A stretch of DNA of 64,000 bases, taken from positions 1-64,000 of the forward strand of contig CALQFM020000011.1 of the NCBI GenBank assembly GCA_943329845.2, read 5' to 3'. How positions within the stretch are numbered: position 1 is the first letter of the stretch; each line of letters starts with the position of its first letter. Positions 34,777 to 43,902 of this stretch are shown here, piece by piece. Under the pieces are notes generated by a model. It was not told the DNA's origin. It searched no databases and saw only the letters and a program-made list of their open reading frames with translations. The position numbers were made by a program, and so were the translations under genes. This DNA comes from Candidatus Kuenenia stuttgartensis (GTDB lineage Bacteria > Pseudomonadota > Alphaproteobacteria > SMXS01).

Positions 34777-34866
34777 TGAGTTTGGGTCAACCACACGTGC
34801 CTATTGCCCATCCGGGACGCTCCCCGTAATAGAGGCAAACCGACACTTCCCGCAGGAAATTTCAGG

Positions 34867-36432
34867 ATGCTCATCGACGGCATCAACGTGCTCGCCGACG
34901 TACCGCGCCATTGGGCGCGCCTGCGCCCGTCGCGGACATGCACCATCTTCGAGGATCGCTTCGTCTCGTGGATCGATTTCGACCGGTATTGCACCCGCGT
35001 CGCCACCGGCCTGATTGCGGAAGGCGTCGGGCCGCAGGGGCGGATCGGGTATCTGGGCAAGAATTCGGACCTCTATTTTCAGCTGCTGTTCGGCGCTGCC
35101 AAGGCGAATGTGGTGATGGTCGCCATCAACTCGCGGCTGGCGGCGCCGGAGATCGAATACATCGTCGGCGACGCCCAGGCGGAAATCCTGTTCGTCGAGC
35201 CGGAATATCTCGGCCTGGTTCGCCGGATTGCGTCGCCCAGCGTGCGCAAGATCATTGTCATGGGTAATCCGCAGGACGGCCTCGAAACCTACGACGCCTG
35301 GCGCGACCGGCAGTCCGACGTCGAGCCGATGGTGCCTTCCGTGCCCGAGGACGTCTGCGTCCAGCTCTACACCTCCGGCACCACGGGCCTGCCCAAGGGC
35401 GTGCAGATCATGCACCTCGGCCTGATCGCCCAGCGCCTCGGTTATCTCGCCACCGGCGAGGCCTGGGCCCAGTGGAGCGACGAGGAAGTGGCAATGATCC
35501 CGATGCCGGTGTTCCATGTCGGCGGCACGGGCTGGGGTTTCCAGGGCTTCTATCACGGCGCCACGCAGGTGATCCTGGCGCAGGCCGAGGCCGGCGCGAT
35601 CATCGACGCGATCCAGCGCCACAAGGTCAACAACGTGTTCGTGGTGCCGGCGGTGCTGCGCACCATGCTGCTGCACGAGGCGGCAAAAACCGCCGATTTC
35701 TCGCATGTCCGCGTGGTGCATTATGGTGCGTCGCCGATCCCCGAGGACGTGCTGGTGCGCGCCATGGCCACCTTCAACTGTCCCTTCGTGCAGCGCTACG
35801 GCATGACCGAAGCGAGCGGCACCATCACCTACCTGCCGCCCGAGCAGCATGTCGCCGGGTCACCGCGGCTGCGGAGCTGCGGCATCCCGTTCCCGGGGTC
35901 TCAGGTGATCATCGGCGACGAGGACGACAACGAACTGCCGCGTGGGCAGGTGGGCGAAATCCTGATCAGGGCGCCATGGCTGATGAAGGGCTACTGGAAC
36001 ATGCCCGAGGCGACGGCCCAGGCCATGCGGGGCGGCTGGTATCATTCGGGCGACGCCGGCTACATGGATGACGAGGGCTTCATCTACATCCACGACCGGG
36101 TGAAGGACATGATCGTCTCCGGCGGCGAGAACATCTATCCCGCCGAGGTCGAAAGCGCCCTGTCGCATCATCCGGCGATCTCCGACGTGGCGGTTATCGG
36201 CGTCCCCAGCGAGCGCTGGGGCGAGGAGGTCAAGGCCGTCGTCGTGCTGGAGCCCGGCGCCGCGCTGACCGAGCAGGAACTCATCGCCTTCGCCCGCACC
36301 CGCATCGGCGGCTACAAGGTGCCCAAGTCGGTGGACTTCATCGGCGTCCTGCCGAGAAACCCCTCCGGCAAGCTGCTGAAGAAGGAGCTGCGCGAGCCGT
36401 ATTGGGCGGGGCATGTGAGGCGGGTGGGGTAG
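34867..36432 (+). CDS. AMP-dependent acyl-CoA synthetase/ligase (second of a tandem pair)
   Basis: A 521-residue paralog of the ligase just upstream, sharing YTSGTTGLPKG at residues 168-178, IPMPVFHVGGTGWGFQGFY, YGMTEASG and the end SGKLLKKELREPYWAG. It differs mostly in the first 120 residues and around the acid pocket, so the two enzymes may handle different acids. The start at 34867 is the ATG after AGGA; an upstream in-frame ATG at 34804 is unlikely. It is followed by a short unknown gene. Confidence 0.94.
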   Translation: MLIDGINVLADVPRHWARLRPSRTCTIFEDRFVSWIDFDRYCTRVATGLIAEGVGPQGRIGYLGKNSDLYFQLLFGAAKANVVMVAINSRLAAPEIEYIVGDAQAEILFVEPEYLGLVRRIASPSVRKIIVMGNPQDGLETYDAWRDRQSDVEPMVPSVPEDVCVQLYTSGTTGLPKGVQIMHLGLIAQRLGYLATGEAWAQWSDEEVAMIPMPVFHVGGTGWGFQGFYHGATQVILAQAEAGAIIDAIQRHKVNNVFVVPAVLRTMLLHEAAKTADFSHVRVVHYGASPIPEDVLVRAMATFNCPFVQRYGMTEASGTITYLPPEQHVAGSPRLRSCGIPFPGSQVIIGDEDDNELPRGQVGEILIRAPWLMKGYWNMPEATAQAMRGGWYHSGDAGYMDDEGFIYIHDRVKDMIVSGGENIYPAEVESALSHHPAISDVAVIGVPSERWGEEVKAVVVLEPGAALTEQELIAFARTRIGGYKVPKSVDFIGVLPRNPSGKLLKKELREPYWAGHVRRVG

Positions 36433-36490
36433 CGCTCGCATTCGGCCGCGTCTTCGGCGACACTCGGGCGCATTGTCAGCGGAGGGGGCC

Positions 36491-36733
36491 ATGCGTCGCT
36501 TTATCAACATGAACCGTCACATCAGCATGAAGCGGATCACCCGCTACCGGCTGCTGTGGGACGCCAAGGACAATGTGGGCGGGGCGCAGATCTGGATCGA
36601 GGGCAAGGACGAGCCCATCGAAAGCCTGTTCGACGCCACCGAGTTGCTGGCAATCTCGGCCGTGCTGAGCCACGGACCAGCATCCTACGATCCGGACACC
36701 GGCCGCATCTTCACCGATGAGGTCGAAATCTAG
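36491..36733 (+). CDS. Small hypothetical protein
   Basis: An 80-residue protein with a good ribosome-binding site (GGAGGGGG) before ATG 36491. It is basic at the start (MRRFINMNRHISMKRITRY), then acidic, with YDPDTGRIFTDEVEI at the end. I see no signal or membrane segment. Its stop overlaps the stop of the convergent RidA gene by 4 bases. No family is recognised. Confidence 0.6.
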   Translation: MRRFINMNRHISMKRITRYRLLWDAKDNVGGAQIWIEGKDEPIESLFDATELLAISAVLSHGPASYDPDTGRIFTDEVEI

Positions 36734-37119
36734 CTGTAAGCCGCCGTCGCCTTGATCTCCACGGCGATCCCCGGCAGCGCCAGTTCCACCACGCCGATCG
36801 CCGTCCACGACGGGAACGGCTCGGTGATGTATTTCGCCTTCACCTTCATGAACGTGCCGAGATTCGCCTGCAGGCCTACATGGAAGGTGTGCAGGTCGAC
36901 GATGTTGTCGAACGACAGGCCGGCCTCGTGGAGAATCTGCCCGATCAGGTCGAAGGCGCGCGCGAATTGCTCCTCCAGGTCGTCGATGGCGTTGCCGTCC
37001 GGGCCGACGCCGATCTGGCCCGACAGGATCAGCAGGTCGCCGACGCGGGTCGCCGGGGCGAACTGGAACGCCTCGTAGCTTCCCCGCATGCTGTCGGGAA
37101 TGATGGGTTTGCCGACCAT
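36730..37119 (-). CDS. RidA family protein (YjgF/YER057c)
   Basis: A 129-residue RidA-like protein. The family deaminates reactive enamines and imines; related subgroups have other or unknown roles. Features are FAPATRVGDLLILSGQIGVG, the conserved QIxxxLxxAG-like ILHEAGLSFDNIV and the end VELALPGIAVEIKATA. The canonical Arg that binds the carboxylate (in CxRxxV of true RidA) is not visible, the sequence being FPSWTAIGVVELALPG, so this is probably an Rid subgroup other than RidA itself. The start at 37119 follows GGGGAG. Confidence 0.9.
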   Translation of the reverse strand: MVGKPIIPDSMRGSYEAFQFAPATRVGDLLILSGQIGVGPDGNAIDDLEEQFARAFDLIGQILHEAGLSFDNIVDLHTFHVGLQANLGTFMKVKAKYITEPFPSWTAIGVVELALPGIAVEIKATAAYS

Positions 37120-37351
37120 TGAACAATCTCCCCTGGAATTTCCGTTCACGATTGACTTTTGTTGTCCATGGCCTAGTTTGCCAAGGAAACCGGCGCTTAC
37201 CATAGCAAGCCGGGGTGGCGATAAATATGGAATTTGGCCCTACCGGGCCGTAGACTGCCGCGCGAAGCAGGGTGGAGAGGGAAGACCCACGCCGGCTTTT
37301 CCAGACATTGGCAGAGGGAAGCGGAGCATTCCCCGGAACGTGGAGAAGACG

Positions 37352-38854
37352 ATGGCGGATGCAGCGCTCGAGCAGGCGGCGACCAACCCGAAAGTTGGGG
37401 CCTTCCTCGCCCAGAACCGCAAGAACCTGATCAACAACGAGTGGGTCGACGCCAAAAGCGGCGCCACATTCGACGTGATCAACCCGGCGACAGGCGGCGT
37501 CTTCGCCCGCTGCGCGGCGTCCGACAAGGCCGACGTGGACGAGGCGGTCAAGGCCGCGCGCCGCGCCTTCGAGACGCCGGACTGGGCCGCCATGCCGCCG
37601 TCCAAGCGCGCGCGGCTGATCTGGAAGCTCGCCGACCTGATCGAGGAGAACCTGGAGGAGCTGGCCGAGCTGGAGACGCTCGACAACGGCAAGCCGTTCT
37701 CGCTATCCAAGATGGTCGACGTCATGTCGTCGGCCGAGGCGTTCCGCTACTACGCCGGCTACTGCACCAAGATCGAGGGCAAGACGGTGACGCCGTCGAA
37801 CCCGTTCCAGCAGTTCCATGCCTATGTGCGCCGTGAGCCGATCGGCGTCTGCGGCCAGATCGTGCCGTGGAACTTCCCGCTGCTGATGGCGTCGTGGAAG
37901 CTGGCGCCGGCGCTCGCAACCGGCTGCACCGTCGTCCTGAAGCCCGCCGAGCAGACGCCGCTCACCGCGATCAAGCTGGGCGAGCTCATCGTCGAGGCCG
38001 GTTTCCCGGCTGGCGTCGTCAACATCGTCACCGGTTTCGGTCACACCGCGGGCGCGGCGATCTCGTCGCATCCCGACGTCGACAAGGTCGCCTTCACCGG
38101 CTCGACCGAGGTGGGGCGTTTAATCGCCGCCTCGGCCGCCCAGAGCAATCTGAAGAAGGTCACGCTGGAGCTGGGCGGCAAGTCGCCGACCATCGTCTTC
38201 GCCGACGCCGACATGAAGCGCACCGTGCCCGGCCTCGCCAACGCCGCGTTCTTCAACAGCGGCCAGGTCTGCATCGCTGCCACGCGCCTCTATGTGGAGA
38301 AATCGGCGTTCGACGGCGTCGTCGAGGGCCTGACGGCCGCGGCGCAGAGCTTCAAGGTCGGTCCCGGCATGGCCGCCGATACCCGCATGGGTCCGCTGGT
38401 GTCGCAGGAACAACACGACAAGGTGTCGTCGATGATCCAGGCCGGCCTGGACGAGGGCGCCGAGATCGCCAGCGGCGGCAAGCGGGTCGGCAATTCGGGC
38501 TATTTCATCGAGCCGACCATCCTGGTCAACACCACCCAGACCATGCGCGTCAACCGCGAGGAGATCTTCGGTCCGGTGATCACGGTGCAGCCCGTGGCCG
38601 ATCTGGACGAGGTCGCGCGGCTCGCCAACGACACCCGTTATGGCCTGGCGGCCAGCATCTGGACCCGCGACATCAGCCGGGCGCACCGGCTGGCGGCGCA
38701 GATCCGCGCGGGCAGCGTCTGGATCAACTGCCACGGCGCGTCGGACATGTCGCTGCCGTTCGGCGGCTACAAGGAATCCGGCTGGGGCCGGGAGATGGGC
38801 TTTGACGGCATTGAGGCCTATACTGAGGTGAAATCGGTGGCCGTCGCCCTCTGA
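37352..38854 (+). CDS. Aldehyde dehydrogenase family protein
   Basis: An NAD(P)-dependent aldehyde dehydrogenase of 500 residues, cytoplasmic and probably tetrameric. The catalytic Cys is C307 in NSGQVCIAATR, and the general base is E273 in LELGGKSP. Coenzyme-binding PWNFPLLMASWKLAPALATG and the end SLPFGGYKESGWGREMG are standard. ATG 37352 has GGAGAAG upstream. It is followed after 46 bases by an enoyl-CoA hydratase gene, and the Rieske cluster continues in the same direction, suggesting a single catabolic transcript. Confidence 0.95.
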   Translation: MADAALEQAATNPKVGAFLAQNRKNLINNEWVDAKSGATFDVINPATGGVFARCAASDKADVDEAVKAARRAFETPDWAAMPPSKRARLIWKLADLIEENLEELAELETLDNGKPFSLSKMVDVMSSAEAFRYYAGYCTKIEGKTVTPSNPFQQFHAYVRREPIGVCGQIVPWNFPLLMASWKLAPALATGCTVVLKPAEQTPLTAIKLGELIVEAGFPAGVVNIVTGFGHTAGAAISSHPDVDKVAFTGSTEVGRLIAASAAQSNLKKVTLELGGKSPTIVFADADMKRTVPGLANAAFFNSGQVCIAATRLYVEKSAFDGVVEGLTAAAQSFKVGPGMAADTRMGPLVSQEQHDKVSSMIQAGLDEGAEIASGGKRVGNSGYFIEPTILVNTTQTMRVNREEIFGPVITVQPVADLDEVARLANDTRYGLAASIWTRDISRAHRLAAQIRAGSVWINCHGASDMSLPFGGYKESGWGREMGFDGIEAYTEVKSVAVAL

Positions 38855-38900
38855 CGGGGATACTCGGCGGGCGGCGCCATTTTTTGAAGGAGTTCGGGGA

Positions 38901-39746
38901 ATGAAGAAGGAATTCGAGACCACGACCTATGAAGTCGTGGCGCCGCACATCGCCAAGATCATGCAGAACCGGCCGGCGCAGCGGAACGCGCAGAACAACC
39001 GGCTGACCTACGACATGAACGCCTGCTTCGATCTCGCCGCGCGGGACGAGGACATCAAGGTGGTCCTGTTCGGCGGCGAGGGACCGCACTTCTCGTCCGG
39101 CCACGACCTGCGCGGCTTCGGCCCGCGCGAGGACACCGCCATCGGCACCTGGGTGCCCTCGACCGAAGGCGGCGTCCATAGCCGCTACAGCTTCGAGCAG
39201 GAAGTGTTCCTGGGCATGTGCCGCCGCTGGCGGGACTTCCCCAAGCCGACCATCGCCATGGTGCAGGGCAAGTGCATCGCCGGCGGCCTGATGCTGGCCT
39301 GGGTGTGCGACATCATCATCGCCAGCGACGATGCCGCTTTCATGGACCCGGTCGTCGCGATGGGCGTGTGCGGCGTCGAGTACTTCAACCATCCCTATGA
39401 GCTGGGCATTCGCAAGGCCAAGGAGCTGCTGTTTACCGCCGACTGGTGGAGCGCGCAGGAAGCCCACCGTCTCGGCATGGTCAATCATGTGGTGCCGCGG
39501 CCGGAGCTGGAGGATTTCAGCCTTGCCATGGCAAAAAGAATTGCGGAAAAACCGGCGTTCGCGCTTAAGTTAACCAAACAGGCGGTAAACGTCGCGCAGG
39601 ACAATATGGGCCAGAGGTCGACCATGGATACGGTCATTGCCCTGCACCATATGTGCCATGCACATAACTACGAGATGGAAACGCGCGCGGTCCGCCGCGA
39701 GGGCGTGCCAGAGAAGTTCAGGGAAGAAATCAAGGCCGCCGAGTAA
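38901..39746 (+). CDS. Enoyl-CoA hydratase/isomerase family protein
   Basis: A crotonase-fold protein of 281 residues. Oxyanion-hole motifs are FSSGHDLRGFG and GKCIAGGLMLAWVCD. The usual hydratase Glu position in the third block reads PVVAMGVCGVEYFNHPYELG, which is unlike classical ECH, so the reaction may be isomerisation, hydrolysis or retro-aldol cleavage. AAGGAG is upstream of the ATG. It sits between the aldehyde dehydrogenase and the three Rieske oxygenase genes. Confidence 0.92.
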   Translation: MKKEFETTTYEVVAPHIAKIMQNRPAQRNAQNNRLTYDMNACFDLAARDEDIKVVLFGGEGPHFSSGHDLRGFGPREDTAIGTWVPSTEGGVHSRYSFEQEVFLGMCRRWRDFPKPTIAMVQGKCIAGGLMLAWVCDIIIASDDAAFMDPVVAMGVCGVEYFNHPYELGIRKAKELLFTADWWSAQEAHRLGMVNHVVPRPELEDFSLAMAKRIAEKPAFALKLTKQAVNVAQDNMGQRSTMDTVIALHHMCHAHNYEMETRAVRREGVPEKFREEIKAAE

Positions 39747-39790
39747 GTGGCTGCCCCGAAAGGGGAAACGAGGTTCAGAAGGAGTTAGAG

Positions 39791-41125
39791 ATGGTTGCGA
39801 TTACGCGGGTCAAGGAAAGCGTCTATACGCCGGCCGAGAAGGCGCCCGAGCCCAACCTGGGATCGGAGATCATTCCGAAGGAGCGGTATATCTCCAAGGA
39901 ATTCATGCAGCTGGAATGGGACCGCATGTGGTCAAAGGTGTGGCTGATCGGCTGCCGCGAGCAGGAGATTCCGGAGACCGGTGACTACCTCACCACGGAA
40001 ATCGGCAATGAATCGCTGCTGATCGTGCGTGGCGAGGATGGCAAGGCGCGGACGTTCTATAACGTCTGCAACCACCGCGGCAATCAGGTGAAGTTCGACG
40101 AGTGCGGCAATTCGCGCACACTCCAGTGCGCCTATCACTTCTGGGAATACGACTTGACCGGCAAGCTGATCAGCGTGCCGGACGAGCAGGACTTCACCCA
40201 GGGTTGTCCGAAGGACCAGCTCAGCCTCAAGGCGGTGAAGACCGACACCTGGGGCGGCTTCGTGTGGTTCAATCTGAACCCGGATGCCGAGCCGCTCGCG
40301 GACTATCTGGGCATTGTCCCGCAGCACCTCAATCCGTATCACTTCGAGAATATGTCCATGGTGATGAATGTCACGGTGGACTGGGACTGCAACTGGAAGA
40401 CCTCGGTCGACGCCTTCAACGAGGTCTACCACGTCCAGTGCATCCATCCGGAGCTGTCCTACACCATCGACGACGTGGACGTGCAGATCGACCTGTACGA
40501 ACGCCACAACCGATATCTGGTGCCGTTCAAGACCTACAGCCCGCGCCTCAATGAAGACCTGCAGGAAGTGCCGGAAGCGCTCGCCGACGAGCTGCGCGCC
40601 ATCGGGATGGATCCGACCCAGTTCGAGGGCCGGGTGCCTGAAATCCGCCGCGCGGTGCAGGAATACAAGCGCGCCAACGGCGAAAAGCTGGGCATCGACT
40701 ATTCCGAGTTCAACGACGACCAGCTGTCGGACGACTACCACTACTTCATCTTCCCGAACATCACGATGAACGTGATGGCCGAGTCCATGATGATGTTCCG
40801 GCAGCGTCCGCACGAGAGCGACCCGAACAAGATGTATTACGACGTGACCATGTACGTCACGGTTCCCAAGACGGGCAATGCGATTGCCGCCAATTTCATG
40901 GGCGACGCGGGTCCGCCGCTTCCGGACCACGAGCACGTCAAGCATGGCGAGCGTTCGCTCGGCCTCGTGCTCGACCAGGACTCGGTCAATCTGCCCCACG
41001 TGCAGAAGGGCATGAATTCGTCGGCCTACAAGGGCCTGTGGATCTCCAGCCAGGAGCGCCGCATCCGCCACATGCACAAGACCCTGATGGACTACATCAA
41101 CGGCGAATACGCCAACGACGCGTAA
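39791..41125 (+). CDS. Rieske-type ring-hydroxylating oxygenase alpha subunit (copy 1 of 3)
   Basis: A 444-residue oxygenase component. The Rieske [2Fe-2S] ligands are C93-x-H95 and C113-x-x-H116, with 17 residues between, as expected. In the catalytic domain the mononuclear iron site is seen as E211-x-x-H214-x(4)-H219 in FNEVYHVQCIHPE, where Glu sits at the position often held by the bridging Asp. The C-terminus ends INGEYANDA. It would accept electrons from the ferredoxin encoded at 43903. No beta subunit gene is near, so it is probably an alpha-only enzyme. An intrinsic terminator follows 29 bases after the stop. Confidence 0.95.
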   Translation: MVAITRVKESVYTPAEKAPEPNLGSEIIPKERYISKEFMQLEWDRMWSKVWLIGCREQEIPETGDYLTTEIGNESLLIVRGEDGKARTFYNVCNHRGNQVKFDECGNSRTLQCAYHFWEYDLTGKLISVPDEQDFTQGCPKDQLSLKAVKTDTWGGFVWFNLNPDAEPLADYLGIVPQHLNPYHFENMSMVMNVTVDWDCNWKTSVDAFNEVYHVQCIHPELSYTIDDVDVQIDLYERHNRYLVPFKTYSPRLNEDLQEVPEALADELRAIGMDPTQFEGRVPEIRRAVQEYKRANGEKLGIDYSEFNDDQLSDDYHYFIFPNITMNVMAESMMMFRQRPHESDPNKMYYDVTMYVTVPKTGNAIAANFMGDAGPPLPDHEHVKHGERSLGLVLDQDSVNLPHVQKGMNSSAYKGLWISSQERRIRHMHKTLMDYINGEYANDA

Positions 41126-41153
41126 GCGCCGTTTCACGGTCTGAAAAATTCGG

Positions 41154-41187
41154 GCGGTCGGCCATCTGGTCGGCCGCACGTTTTTTT
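41154..41187 (+). terminator. Rho-independent terminator between Rieske copies 1 and 2
   Basis: A 10-bp stem with two G-U pairs joins 41154-41163 and 41168-41177 around ATCT, followed by ACG and seven T at 41181-41187. It separates copy 1 from copies 2 and 3, which suggests independent expression. Confidence 0.85.
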
Positions 41188-41224
41188 GCGACAGTGGTCA
41201 TGGAACGGAACGGGGAGGCGGTTC

Positions 41225-42508
41225 ATGGGTGTGACCACGCGCATCGAGAAGCCTGGCGGCACGCCAGCGGCCAAGGCGCCCGAGCCCGACATGGGCCATG
41301 CGGTCATTCCCAAGGAGCGCTACATCTCGCCCGAGTTCATGCGGCTCGAATGGGCGCGTATGTGGACCAGGGTCTGGCTGGTCGGCTGCCGCGAGGAGGA
41401 GATTCCCGACGCTGGTGACTACATCACCACCGAAATCGGTACCGAGAGCCTGCTGATCGTGCGGGGCGAGGACGGCAAGGCGCGGACCTTCTACAATGTC
41501 TGCAACCACCGGGGAAACCAGGTCAAGTTCGACCAGTGCGGCAATTCACGCACCCTGCAATGCGCCTACCATTTCTGGGAATACGACCTGACCGGCCGGC
41601 TGATCAACGTGCCGGACGAGCAGGATTTCACCCAGGGATGTCCCAAGGACCAGCTCAGTCTCAAAGCGATCCGCACCGAGACGTGGGGTGGCTTCGTCTG
41701 GTACACCTTGAACCCGGACGCCGAAGCCCTGCGGGATTATCTGGGCATCATCCCGGAGCATCTCGACCCCTACGAGTTCGAGAAGATGGCGATGGTGATG
41801 AACCTCACCATCGACTGGGACTGCAACTGGAAGGCCTCCGTCGATGCCTTCAACGAGTACTATCACACGCCCTGCATTCATCCGGAGCTGTCCTATCTGC
41901 ATGACGACGTGGATGTGCAGATCGACCTTTACGACAGGCACAGCCGCTACCTGATCCCGTTCCAGCGGCCGGCGCCACGGGTCGGCGAATTGCAGGACGT
42001 GCCGGCCATCATGGCCGCCGACATGGTGGCGCTTGGCATGGAACCGGCGGAGTTCCGGGGCAGGGTGGACGAAGTGCGCCGCGCCTTCCAGCGCCGCAAG
42101 CGCGAGACGGCGGCCGGATTGGGCTATGACTACAGCCGGCTGGGCGACGACCAGCTGTCGGACGACTACCATTATTTCATCTTCCCCAACATCACGATGA
42201 ACATCTTCGCCGACCGGCTGATGATGTTCCGCCAGCGGCCCCACGAGACCGACCCGGACAGGATGTATTTCGACCTGTCGATCATGCGGCGCCTGCCGAA
42301 GGACGAGGCGCGGCCGCCGGTCCCGGACCACGAACATGTCCGGCATGGCGAGCGGTCGCTGGGACTGGTGCTCGACCAGGATTCGGTCAACCTGCCGCAT
42401 ATCCAGAAGGGCATGCATTCAATGGCCTACAAGGGCCTTTGGATCAGCCACATCGAACGCCGCATCCGGCACATGCACGAAACTTTGATGAATTATATCG
42501 CGATATAA
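41225..42508 (+). CDS. Rieske-type ring-hydroxylating oxygenase alpha subunit (copy 2 of 3)
   Basis: A 427-residue paralog of copies 1 and 3. The Rieske site is present as C-x-H in NVCNHRGNQV and C-x-x-H in LQCAYHFWEY. The iron-site region reads FNEYYHTPCIHPE, where copies 1 and 3 have EVYHVQCIHPE, so the pocket near the iron differs. The protein ends MNYIAI and lacks the N-G-(E/D)-Y-A-N-D-A tail of its paralogs. The ATG at 41225 follows GGGGAGG. It lies between a terminator and copy 3. Confidence 0.94.
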   Translation: MGVTTRIEKPGGTPAAKAPEPDMGHAVIPKERYISPEFMRLEWARMWTRVWLVGCREEEIPDAGDYITTEIGTESLLIVRGEDGKARTFYNVCNHRGNQVKFDQCGNSRTLQCAYHFWEYDLTGRLINVPDEQDFTQGCPKDQLSLKAIRTETWGGFVWYTLNPDAEALRDYLGIIPEHLDPYEFEKMAMVMNLTIDWDCNWKASVDAFNEYYHTPCIHPELSYLHDDVDVQIDLYDRHSRYLIPFQRPAPRVGELQDVPAIMAADMVALGMEPAEFRGRVDEVRRAFQRRKRETAAGLGYDYSRLGDDQLSDDYHYFIFPNITMNIFADRLMMFRQRPHETDPDRMYFDLSIMRRLPKDEARPPVPDHEHVRHGERSLGLVLDQDSVNLPHIQKGMHSMAYKGLWISHIERRIRHMHETLMNYIAI

Positions 42509-42589
42509 AAAAGTCGTGTATGAAGTATTGCCTGATGCCGTGCTTGTCGGCAAAAAGGGCGCACGTCAGCAAGCATCTGGAGTGGTGGA

Positions 42590-43894
42590 ATGGTCGCGGT
42601 CATCAGGGTGAAGGAAAGCACGGGCACGCCGGCAGGGAAGATGCCCGAGCCCGAACTCGGCAACGAGATCATCCCGAAGGAGCGCTATGTCTCCAGGGAG
42701 TTCATGCAGCTCGAATGGGAGCGGATGTGGACCAAAACCTGGCTGATGGGCTGCCGCGAGGAGGAGATTCCCGACGCCGGCGACTACATCACCACCGAGA
42801 TCGGCACCGAGAGCCTGCTGATCGTGCGCGGCGAGGACGGCGTGCCGCGGACCTTCTACAACGTCTGCAACCACCGCGGAAACCAGGTCAAGTTTGACAA
42901 GATGGGCAATTCCCGGACGCTGCAGTGCGCCTACCATTTCTGGGAATATGACCTGACCGGCAAGCTGGTGAGCGTGCCCGACGAGCAGGACTTCACCCAG
43001 GGCTGCCCGAAGGACCAGCTGTCGCTGAAGCCGGTGAAGACCGGCACCTGGGGCGGCTTCGTCTGGTTCAACCTGAACCCGGACGCCGAGCCGCTGCTGG
43101 ACTATCTGGGGATCATCCCCGAGCACCTCGGCCCGTATCATTTCGAGAAGATGGCGATGGTGATGAACGTCACCATCAACTGGGGCTGCAACTGGAAGAC
43201 CTCGGTCGACGCCTTCAACGAGGTGTATCACGTCCAGTGCATTCACCCGGAACTGCTCTACGACAATGACGACGTCGACGTGCAGATCGACCTTTACGAC
43301 AGGCACAACCGCTACCTTGTGCCGTTCCACACCTACAGCCCGCGCCTCGGCGAGGAGTTGGACGAGGTGCCGGAGATCATCGCCAACAGGATGACCGCCC
43401 TGGGCATGAATCCGGAGGCGTTCCGCGGCCGTGTCTCGGAGGCGCGCCGCGCCATCCAGGTGTTCAAGCGCGAGAACCAGGAAGCGCTGGGCGTCGACTA
43501 TTCGGAGCTGAACGACGACCAGCTCACCGACGACTATCACTACTTCATCTTCCCGAACCTGACGCTGAACACCTTCGCCGACCGGATGATGATGTTCCGC
43601 CAGCGGCCGCATGAGACCGACCCGAACAAGATGTATTACGACGTCTGGGTCTGGGCGCGGGTGAAGAATGGCCAGAAGCGTCCGCCGCTGCCGGACCACG
43701 AGCACGTCAACCACGGCGAACGCTCGCTGGGCCTGGTGCTCGACCAGGATTCGGTCAACCTGCCGCATGTGCAGAAGGGCAACAACTCGTCCGCGTTCAA
43801 GGGCTTGTGGATTTCCCACCAGGAGCGCCGCATCCGCCATATGCACAAGACGTTGATGGCCTATATCAACGGTGACTACGCCAACGACGCGTAA
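42590..43894 (+). CDS. Rieske-type ring-hydroxylating oxygenase alpha subunit (copy 3 of 3)
   Basis: A 434-residue paralog closer to copy 1: same start type (VAVIRVKES), same Rieske motif CNHRGN and CAYH, same iron-site stretch FNEVYHVQCIHPE and the tail INGDYANDA. In its middle it differs around NWGCNWK, where copies 1 and 2 have DWDCNWK. It ends 8 bases before the Rieske ferredoxin gene, so these two are co-translated. All three copies lack an adjacent reductase. Confidence 0.95.
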   Translation: MVAVIRVKESTGTPAGKMPEPELGNEIIPKERYVSREFMQLEWERMWTKTWLMGCREEEIPDAGDYITTEIGTESLLIVRGEDGVPRTFYNVCNHRGNQVKFDKMGNSRTLQCAYHFWEYDLTGKLVSVPDEQDFTQGCPKDQLSLKPVKTGTWGGFVWFNLNPDAEPLLDYLGIIPEHLGPYHFEKMAMVMNVTINWGCNWKTSVDAFNEVYHVQCIHPELLYDNDDVDVQIDLYDRHNRYLVPFHTYSPRLGEELDEVPEIIANRMTALGMNPEAFRGRVSEARRAIQVFKRENQEALGVDYSELNDDQLTDDYHYFIFPNLTLNTFADRMMMFRQRPHETDPNKMYYDVWVWARVKNGQKRPPLPDHEHVNHGERSLGLVLDQDSVNLPHVQKGNNSSAFKGLWISHQERRIRHMHKTLMAYINGDYANDA

Positions 43895-43902
43895 GGCAGA
43901 CG

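Noticed and set aside
36491..36733. Reading the 80-residue protein as an antitoxin or DNA-binding protein because of its basic start
   Set aside because: No helix-turn-helix or partner toxin gene can be seen; the convergent neighbour is a RidA family gene.
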